Source of the DNA: Myxococcales bacterium | GTDB taxonomy: Bacteria; Myxococcota_C; UBA6777 | Direction of reading: 5' to 3' | Length of the DNA: 5,546 bases | NCBI GenBank assembly: GCA_027005175.1 | Contig: JALTMC010000320.1 | Span: 1-5,546, forward strand | Shown here: positions 1 to 4,630 of the stretch, one piece after another | Numbering within the stretch: position 1 is the stretch's first letter | Layout of the letters: the number at the start of each line of letters is the position of its first letter | Notes under the pieces: model-generated | Seen by the model: only the letters and a program-made list of their open reading frames with translations | Told to the model about the DNA's origin: nothing | Database searches by the model: none | Made by a program: the position numbers and the translations under genes

Positions 1-636
1 CTATCACACCAGGGAGATGACGATATCTTTGTCGCTCGCCTGAATCAGGCGGGCAAGGTGCTCTGGGCCAATAGCTTTGGAAGTAAAAACACTTGGGAAA
101 GAATTTATGCTATGCGTGTTGATCAAAAAGGGAATGTGACTCTTTCTGGAACCTTTGGTGGGCCCCTCAAAATAGGGAAACAAACTTTGCCCTACAAAGG
201 CTCCCGCGATATCTATATTGTGCGTTTCAGTAACACTGGTAAAGTCATATGGACCAAAACCTTTGGGAGTCCTTCCTATGTTTATATCGGCAACCCCGAT
301 GATGATGTGATGCATCTCCATAAAAATGGCTCACTGACGCTCTATGGGTTCTACAAAGGCCCCATTACCATAGGAACACAAACCATTCCTTCCCGGGGGG
401 CAGCCGATGTCTTTGTTGTGCGCCTGGATAGTATGGGAAAGGTCACTTGGCTCCAAACTTATGGAAGTGCTTCCGATAAATCCATCCGCTCAAGTAAGCG
501 AGTTCGTGGTGTTCACTTTGCCTCCGATGGAGATGTCTTTCTCTCAGGATTGTTTAACGGTCCCATGACGCTAGGCACACAAGCCATGCCACATAAGGGG
601 GGGACCGATGTTTACTTTGTTCGCTTCAGACCGTGA
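1..636 (+). CDS. SBBP-type beta-repeat surface protein, C-terminal part (5' end outside window)
   Basis: The frame is open from base 1 and ends at TGA 634-636, giving 211 visible residues; the GTG at 58 is an internal valine, not a start. The protein is built from a repeat of 62-67 residues. Its clearest mark is a D-[IV]-[FY]-x-V/A-R-[LF] strand at visible residues 8, 70, 136 and 203, each of the first three followed by a G-K-V-x-W and an [FY]-G-S segment, then a G-x-[LV]-x-L-[SY]-G strand and a G-P-[LIM]-x-[IL]-G-x-[QK] strand. This pattern matches the SBBP (seven-bladed beta-propeller-related) repeats of secreted or outer-surface proteins in Myxococcota and relatives. A propeller or solenoid fold, probably extracytoplasmic, follows from the family; ligand and function are unknown. 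The protein stops right after the last repeat strand (VRFRP), so there is no C-terminal anchor or sorting domain. The gene converges on the DHH-like gene with 15 bases between stops. Confidence 0.85.
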   Translation, partial: LSHQGDDDIFVARLNQAGKVLWANSFGSKNTWERIYAMRVDQKGNVTLSGTFGGPLKIGKQTLPYKGSRDIYIVRFSNTGKVIWTKTFGSPSYVYIGNPDDDVMHLHKNGSLTLYGFYKGPITIGTQTIPSRGAADVFVVRLDSMGKVTWLQTYGSASDKSIRSSKRVRGVHFASDGDVFLSGLFNGPMTLGTQAMPHKGGTDVYFVRFRP

Positions 637-651
637 ACGTCATGGACATAA

Positions 652-1500
652 TCATTCTAAGATGTTGGCCACTTTTCGTGCGACGTCTCTTGCGTCGTCG
701 ATGCTGAGGCGTTTGTCGCGGGGGCTGCCACCGATGGCTTCACGTCCACCCCAACCCTGGCCGAGTTCGTCAAACACACGCAGTAGTCCGGTGTCTCCAA
801 AAAGAGCAATGGCTTGTTCTTCTGAGACACATCCGATCGTAACAGAGGAGTGACGTTGGCTGTAGGATACGATAATAGGGGCTTTGAGGTACCAGCGATC
901 AAAACCCCAAACAGTTCCCTGTACCAACATCACATCTCCACCAAAGTGCTCCATTAAACAGTTTTCGGCCATGCCGATACGCCGCTCTTCTTTGCGTTTG
1001 GCTTGTTGTCGCTGTTCCTCTGTGAGTCCATCGAGAAGGATCTTGCACATCCCTTGAATGGCTCGAAAAAAAGATCGGGAGTCGCGATGAAGCTTTGAGA
1101 TTTGTTGGAAGAACAGGAGTTCTTCTCCGTACTTTTCTTCCAACAGATGGATCCCAATCGGGTTGAGGTCTCTACGATTGACTAGATCTGCAAATGCCAT
1201 CGGGATGGAGGCTTGGGGAACAAGCCCTGCGAGGGCGATAATGGCGAGAACTGCGTCAGCGTCGGGTGTTCCTGTTACAACAAAGCGGGGCTTGGCTTGC
1301 AATGCTCCATAATGATCTCGACACGCTCGTAGAGCAACGCCTTCTCGCCAGGATTCCTCGCCATGATGATCCATGTTTAATGGGCCCATCACAGAGCCTT
1401 TCCCGAAAGCACACTCGATGGCTTCATAGCCACGACTCACCCATTGCTGGGCTTCCCACATATGGTCTGTATATTGAATGGCGATATGATCAAGGTTCAT
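652..1500 (-). CDS. DHH-phosphoesterase-like protein (282 aa), tentative
   Basis: ATG at 1500-1498 to TGA at 654-652 gives 282 residues. A TTG at 1605 would add 35 residues, but those are encoded by the intercistronic repeat; in the other repeat copy this frame carries only replacement changes and then a frameshift and stop, so I prefer the ATG, which also has AAGAG 11 bases upstream. Visible motifs: N-M-D-H-H-G at residues 42-47; G-T-P-D-A-D-A at 77-83, followed by a hydrophobic helix; N-R-R-D at 108-111; a charged Arg/Lys/Glu/Gln-rich helix near 160-176; and a Gly-rich G-W-G-G-R-E-A-I-G-G-S-P-R at 249-261. DHH, PDADA and a late Gly-rich motif are hallmarks of DHH/DHHA1 phosphoesterases, which cleave phosphodiesters in nucleotides or oligonucleotides using Mn ions. 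However, in known members the D-x-D motif precedes DHH; here the order is reversed. No signal peptide or membrane segment is seen, so it should be cytoplasmic. Enzymatic activity is inference. Confidence 0.75.
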   Translation of the reverse strand: MNLDHIAIQYTDHMWEAQQWVSRGYEAIECAFGKGSVMGPLNMDHHGEESWREGVALRACRDHYGALQAKPRFVVTGTPDADAVLAIIALAGLVPQASIPMAFADLVNRRDLNPIGIHLLEEKYGEELLFFQQISKLHRDSRSFFRAIQGMCKILLDGLTEEQRQQAKRKEERRIGMAENCLMEHFGGDVMLVQGTVWGFDRWYLKAPIIVSYSQRHSSVTIGCVSEEQAIALFGDTGLLRVFDELGQGWGGREAIGGSPRDKRLSIDDARDVARKVANILE

Positions 1501-1511
1501 CAGAAAAAAAA

Positions 1512-1516
1512 CTCTT
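1512..1516 (-). promoter_or_regulatory. Ribosome binding site of DHH-like gene, inside repeat copy 1
   Basis: Reads AAGAG on the minus strand, separated by 11 bases (U8 then CUG) from ATG 1500. The spacing is long and U-rich. It supports the ATG at 1500 over the upstream TTG at 1605, which lacks such a site. The equivalent site in repeat copy 2 is AAGAGG with 9-base spacing. Confidence 0.5.
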
Positions 1517-1562
1517 ATGTTGTGGGCGTGGAAAGCCCCTTTCCGATCGCGGGCCTGGCAGA

Positions 1563-1584
1563 ATCCACAGGACGAAGTCCGGAT
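1563..1584. other. Conserved hairpin in repeat copy 1
   Basis: On the + strand the inner stem is GGAC (1570-1573) with GTCC (1577-1580) around a GAA loop, and the outer stem is ATCC (1563-1566) with GGAT (1581-1584), with ACA bulged on one side. It lies in the best-conserved part of the repeat. The next base after the stem is a short T run on the + strand (1584-1588), too short and mixed to call a terminator. Which strand is transcribed through it as a functional RNA is not known, though the flanking genes are on the minus strand. Confidence 0.5.
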
Positions 1585-1619
1585 TTTGTGGGGGTCGTTG
1601 AGCAATGAAATTCCGGGTT

Positions 1620-3707
1620 TTAAGGATCGAGGACGCAGCGAAAGCCGACAGCAACACCGGGCAGGTGGGGGGGGCGGAAATTACGTGTTGTGACACGTAC
1701 GGTGCGTAGAGGGTCTGTATGGCCGCCACCTCGGATCACGCGATATTTCCCTTGTGGTGGTCCGGTGGGTGCGGTTTCTTGCATTTGTTTGTAGCTTTCA
1801 GCAGAGTACCAGTCAGCGACCCACTCCCATACATTTCCCAGCATATCATAAACGCCGTAGGGGCTCTGTCCTTTGGCGTGGGAGACCACAGGACAGGTGG
1901 TGGGTGCGCCAAAGTGGGCCATGCCATCGACCCAATCTCCACCCCAGGGATAGAGTCGGCTGTCTGTACCGCGTGCAGCTTTTTCCCACTCGGCTTCGGA
2001 GGGAAGCCGCTTTCCTACCCATCGTGCATAGGCGAGGGCATCGTCATAGGTCACATTGACGACGGGATGCAAGGTGAATTCAGGTGAGAAGTAGCGTTCG
2101 CTGTGCTCATTTGGCTCCAGCCAGTGTTTGGGGGCGGGATGATTTGTCTCTTTGACAAACCTTTCGTAGTTTGCGTTGGTGACAGGGTTGCGATCGATAT
2201 AATAGGCTCGCATATAGCATCGCTTGGGTGGGTTGGCGTTGGGTTCATCGTGTGCTCCCAGGATAAAATAACCTTCTGGGATGAGAACCATCTCTGTGCG
2301 ATCACTGGTTGTGATATGAGGAGGTAAGGTCTGGCCGGAGGATGTGTGGGCTCGCGCAGGCATAATCGAAACAGAAGCGGGGTTGGGGGTTTGTGCTGGG
2401 CCACCAAATCCTGAAATTGGCGCGGAAGAAGCGACTTGAGGAGAGAAATCAGCAGGTGTGTTCACTCCTGAGAGTTTTTGCCCTGGTGCTGCAACATCGG
2501 AATGGGTTGGGGTGACACGTTCTATCATGACGTTGTTGGTGGAGCGTTGTGCAGGTGGCTGGGTCGCTTGCTGCACTTTGGATTGTATCTTACTGTGTAC
2601 CTTGCTGTGATGGGAAACGGGGGCGACGCCTGGTTGTTCTTGGAGAGAGGAGGCTCGACTGTCGAGCTGCACACAGGGACGACACATGTGGTACTCTTCG
2701 ATGATATGGAAGCTACACAGCTCGTCCTTGCCGCAGGAGGAGCAAGAGACTCCTTCTCCAACAGGATGTTTTGAACCACAAAGGGGGCACTCGACCAGGG
2801 GTAGAACCTCTCCCCACTCTCCAAGAGCGTCACAAAACTCTTCTGCTGTTTGAAAGCGTTGGTCTGCGCGTTTGGCCAGGGAGCGTTGAAGTGCTGTCAC
2901 CACAAACTCTGGTACTTCGGGGCGGAACTGTCGGATATCGGGGATCGGGTCTTCCACATGTCCTTTGCGAACGGTGTAGTCATCCCCTTCGAAGGGGAGG
3001 CGTCCTGCAAGAACTTCAAACAGGCTGACGCCCATGGCGTAGATATCACTGCGAGGTTTGGCGACATCCCCCTGGATCTGCTCGGGTGCCATGTAAAAGA
3101 CAGTACCGACTTGTGCGCCTGTGACAGTGAGCCTCAGGCCGCCGCGAATCAGTGCGATTCCAAAGTCGGTAAGTTTGACCCGTCCATCGCGGGTGACCAT
3201 GATGTTGGCGGGCTTGAGGTCTCGATGAATAATTCCCTGACGATGCGCATATCCCAAGCCACGCAAGGCACCTTGAAAGATGGGTATGGAGGCGCGGGGG
3301 CTAAGGCCTCCACAGCGTCGAAACATGGCATCAACGTCTTGGCCATCGATGTATTGCATCACCAGGAAGAGCTTACCTTCGTCTTCAAGGAAGGTGTGTA
3401 GCGTCATGATGTTGGCATGGTCGAGACCGGCGAGGGCTCGGGCCTCTTGAAGGAATCGTTCGCGTAGACCTGGATCGGCTGCAAGGTGAGGTGACAACGT
3501 TTTGATCGCAACCACCTGGCCTGTGAGTTCGTGTGTCGCACGCACGACTTGACCCATACCGCCCTGACCGATCACACCTTCCACACGGTAGTGTCGCCCT
3601 ACACGCTGTCCCGACTGCAAGCCTGTATCAGGTCGTCGGGCACCACAGTGTGGGCAAAAAACTTCATCGCCAGTGATAGGCTTTTGGCAGTGATGACAAT
3701 TTCGCAC
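1620..3707 (-). CDS. Zinc-ribbon Ser/Thr protein kinase fused to FGE/SUMF1-like domain (695 aa)
   Basis: GTG at 3707 is the first possible start after an in-frame TAA at 3741-3743; it lacks a strong Shine-Dalgarno. Domains in order: a zinc ribbon (C4/C7 and C18/C21); a complete Hanks-type kinase domain, about residues 40-297, with Gly loop GQGGMGQV at 47-54, catalytic K69, alpha-C E88, H161-R-D163, K165, N168, D181-F-G, A207-P-E209 and D221; a second Cys/His cluster (C307, C310, C322, C325, C331, H334, C342, C345), probably a second zinc site; a Ser/Thr/Gln/Pro-rich linker, about 346-468; and an FGE-sulfatase domain, 471-695, with RLPSEAEWEKAARG, YPWG, YGVYDMLGNVWEWVADW, IRGG and a final VGFRCV. 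All catalytic kinase residues are present, so it should be active. In the FGE part the two copper-binding catalytic cysteines appear to be replaced (near L667 and V672), so it is more likely a ligand- or peptide-binding module, as in Pkn1-like kinases, than a formylglycine enzyme. No membrane segment is seen; it should be cytosolic. The stop lies 18 bases before repeat copy 1. Confidence 0.95.
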   Translation of the reverse strand: MRNCHHCQKPITGDEVFCPHCGARRPDTGLQSGQRVGRHYRVEGVIGQGGMGQVVRATHELTGQVVAIKTLSPHLAADPGLRERFLQEARALAGLDHANIMTLHTFLEDEGKLFLVMQYIDGQDVDAMFRRCGGLSPRASIPIFQGALRGLGYAHRQGIIHRDLKPANIMVTRDGRVKLTDFGIALIRGGLRLTVTGAQVGTVFYMAPEQIQGDVAKPRSDIYAMGVSLFEVLAGRLPFEGDDYTVRKGHVEDPIPDIRQFRPEVPEFVVTALQRSLAKRADQRFQTAEEFCDALGEWGEVLPLVECPLCGSKHPVGEGVSCSSCGKDELCSFHIIEEYHMCRPCVQLDSRASSLQEQPGVAPVSHHSKVHSKIQSKVQQATQPPAQRSTNNVMIERVTPTHSDVAAPGQKLSGVNTPADFSPQVASSAPISGFGGPAQTPNPASVSIMPARAHTSSGQTLPPHITTSDRTEMVLIPEGYFILGAHDEPNANPPKRCYMRAYYIDRNPVTNANYERFVKETNHPAPKHWLEPNEHSERYFSPEFTLHPVVNVTYDDALAYARWVGKRLPSEAEWEKAARGTDSRLYPWGGDWVDGMAHFGAPTTCPVVSHAKGQSPYGVYDMLGNVWEWVADWYSAESYKQMQETAPTGPPQGKYRVIRGGGHTDPLRTVRVTTRNFRPPHLPGVAVGFRCVLDP

Positions 3708-3742
3708 GCTATTTTTTGACTCACATTGATTGGAACAGTTTT

Positions 3743-3768
3743 ACCCAAATCTATGAGGGCTTTGGGGT
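3743..3768. other. Imperfect stem-loop upstream of kinase gene
   Basis: ACCCAAA at 3743-3749 is complementary to TTTGGGGT at 3761-3768 with one bulged G, around an 11-base loop. It lies in the 104-base gap between the thioredoxin-like gene and the kinase start. Neither strand has a following T tract, so it is not a classical intrinsic terminator. No convincing promoter was found in this gap, so the kinase may be read from upstream. It could be chance. Confidence 0.25.
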
Positions 3769-3811
3769 CTTTCCACAGAGGATCTCACTCTATCACCGAC
3801 ACTCCTTTGAC

Positions 3812-4399
3812 TCAATGCTTCTTTGTGGAGAGAGCCATCATCGCTTTGATTTGCTTGAGCATTGCAGGAGAGTCCCAAACAAAGGGACCAATCCACTTCT
3901 TGCGTAGATGACCTTTGGGATCAATGAGGTAGGTCTCTGGAAACTTTCGAGTCCCGTATCGGATCGCATGGGCTCCCAAGGGATCCAGGAGGAGTTTCAT
4001 TTTAAGGGACTTACCTTTTAATTGGGTGTGGGTGCGGAAGAATTTTTGTACCACCGCCCAGTTGGCGTCTACAGAGACAGCGAGCAAGGTGAAGGGCTGT
4101 TGTTGAAGGTGGAGTGCCAATCGTTCCAACGAGGCCATCTCACGGCGACAGGGTTCACACCACGTCGCCCAGAAGTTTACCAGCACCCAGCGTCCCCGGT
4201 AGGATCGCAATGTGGTGGTTTGCCCATTGGTTTGTTGGACTTTGAGTCGGGGAGCCAGGCGGCCTTCTTTGGCTGGACCCTTGAGGTCAGGCCCCCACAA
4301 CTCTCCACGAGAGGCGGCTTGTGATAGCCCCCATCCCCAAAGGCCAAAGGCCCCTAAAAAAACGAGCCAATACAACTTTTGGAGCCAACGAGGCGTCAT
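3812..4399 (-). CDS. TlpA/ResA-like membrane-anchored thioredoxin-fold protein (195 aa)
   Basis: ATG at 4399-4397, preceded by AAGGA three bases upstream and overlapping the stop of the small ORF as ATGA, to TGA at 3814-3812. Residues 1-7 are basic, residues 8-27 are a hydrophobic stretch that acts as signal anchor or signal peptide (a cleavage after A28 or A29 is possible), and the remainder is a thioredoxin fold of the AlkD/TlpA/ResA type: A-P-x-L near 49, L-R-S-Y-R-G-R-W-V-L-V-N-F-W-A-T at 64-79, redox motif W80-C-E-P-C84, L-L-A-V-S-V-D at 105-111 and cis-proline P154 in F-P-E-T-Y-L-I-D. Family knowledge: such proteins reduce or exchange disulfides outside the cytoplasmic membrane, for example in cytochrome c maturation or for specific client proteins. 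Length is normal for the family. No cytochrome maturation genes lie in the window, so its client is unknown. The kinase gene follows after 104 bases. Confidence 0.92.
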   Translation of the reverse strand: MTPRWLQKLYWLVFLGAFGLWGWGLSQAASRGELWGPDLKGPAKEGRLAPRLKVQQTNGQTTTLRSYRGRWVLVNFWATWCEPCRREMASLERLALHLQQQPFTLLAVSVDANWAVVQKFFRTHTQLKGKSLKMKLLLDPLGAHAIRYGTRKFPETYLIDPKGHLRKKWIGPFVWDSPAMLKQIKAMMALSTKKH

Positions 4400-4515
4400 T
4401 GTTCCTTTTTCTCCGACTGTTGGGTCTTAAATGATGGCGGTTGAATCCGCAAGTGTTCAAAGCCCTTATGTCCCAAACCTAAAGGTGTTGGGTTTGATGG
4501 ACTCTGCCGATTCAT
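4396..4515 (-). CDS. Small ORF, 39 aa, translationally coupled to the thioredoxin-like gene
   Basis: ATG at 4515-4513 is followed by 38 codons and TGA at 4398-4396, which overlaps the thioredoxin ATG as ATGA. The start has AAGAGG 9 bases upstream, supplied by repeat copy 2, in the same geometry as the start of the DHH-like gene after copy 1. The peptide begins MNRQSPSNPTPLGLG and ends KTQQSEKKEQ; it is hydrophilic, with Pro and Ser in the first part and Lys, Gln and Glu at the end, and it has no signal peptide, membrane segment or cysteine. I do not recognise it. It could be a true small protein, or a leader peptide whose translation delivers ribosomes to the thioredoxin start, since AAGGA for that gene lies within the last codons. 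Coding status is inferred from start, Shine-Dalgarno and overlap only. Confidence 0.5.
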   Translation of the reverse strand: MNRQSPSNPTPLGLGHKGFEHLRIQPPSFKTQQSEKKEQ

Positions 4516-4524
4516 CAGAAAAAA

Positions 4525-4530
4525 CCTCTT
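4525..4530 (-). promoter_or_regulatory. Ribosome binding site of small ORF, inside repeat copy 2
   Basis: Reads AAGAGG on the minus strand, 9 bases (U6 then CUG) upstream of ATG 4515. It is a better match and has better spacing than the corresponding site in copy 1, and is the main reason to take the small ORF seriously. Confidence 0.5.
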
Positions 4531-4575
4531 ATGTTGTGGGCGTGGAAACCCCCTCCTGATCGTGGGTCCGGCAGA

Positions 4576-4597
4576 ATCTACAGGACGAAGTCCGGAT
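4576..4597. other. Conserved hairpin in repeat copy 2
   Basis: The inner stem GGAC (4583-4586) with GTCC (4590-4593) and the GAA loop are identical to copy 1. The outer stem is ATCT (4576-4579) with GGAT (4594-4597): the single change turns a C-G pair into U-G if the + strand is the RNA, but into a C-A mismatch if the minus strand is the RNA. Confidence 0.45.
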
Positions 4598-4630
4598 GGG
4601 GTGGGGGTCGTTGACCGGCTTTGTCCGATC

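Larger units (their letters stand above)
1496..1601 (-). repeat. Intercistronic leader repeat, copy 1 (106 bp)
   Basis: About 93 of 106 aligned positions match copy 2 at 4511-4614, with two single-base gaps, in the same orientation. It occupies nearly all of the gap between the kinase stop (1620) and the DHH-like gene: it begins 18 bases after the stop and its 3' end (minus strand) contains the Shine-Dalgarno AAGAG, a U8 tract, CTG and the ATG plus the next two bases. The best-conserved blocks are 1513-1534 (22 identical bases) and 1567-1584 (18 identical bases, forming a hairpin). No terminal inverted repeats or flanking duplication are obvious, so it is not a recognisable insertion sequence. 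Role is unknown; a cis-acting leader, RNA processing site or small non-autonomous repeat family are all possible. Confidence 0.9.
4511..4614 (-). repeat. Intercistronic leader repeat, copy 2 (104 bp)
   Basis: Second copy of the element at 1496-1601, same orientation. On the minus strand it begins 16 bases after the stop of the low-complexity protein gene (4631) and ends on the ATG of the small ORF. Compared with copy 1 it has 11 substitutions and two single-base gaps, concentrated in 4553-4569 and just beside the conserved hairpin at 4598-4600; blocks 4527-4548 and 4580-4597 are unchanged. The one-base gap shifts the reading frame that is open in copy 1 into a TAA, arguing against a coding role. 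Confidence 0.9.

Noticed and set aside
637-651. Bidirectional terminator between the convergent genes
   Set aside because: Only 15 bases separate the two stops and they contain no inverted repeat or T tract.
1498-1504. CTGATGA at the end of both repeat copies as a hammerhead ribozyme core
   Set aside because: No GAAA core with matching stems follows, and sequence downstream of CTGATGAA differs between copies; the ATG is better explained as a start codon.
1496-1601. Repeat as an insertion sequence or MITE with terminal inverted repeats
   Set aside because: The ends (TTCATCAG and CGTTGA) are not inverted copies of each other and no target-site duplication is visible; the placement follows gene boundaries instead.
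1266-1601. A 111-codon + strand ORF crossing repeat copy 1
   Set aside because: It lies antisense to the DHH-like gene, has no family resemblance and loses frame in the second repeat copy.
1620-2300. Possible diversity-generating retroelement target, because FGE-type C-termini are common variable proteins
   Set aside because: There is no reverse transcriptase and no second, adenine-differing copy of the kinase 3' end in the window; the C-terminal motifs look ordinary.
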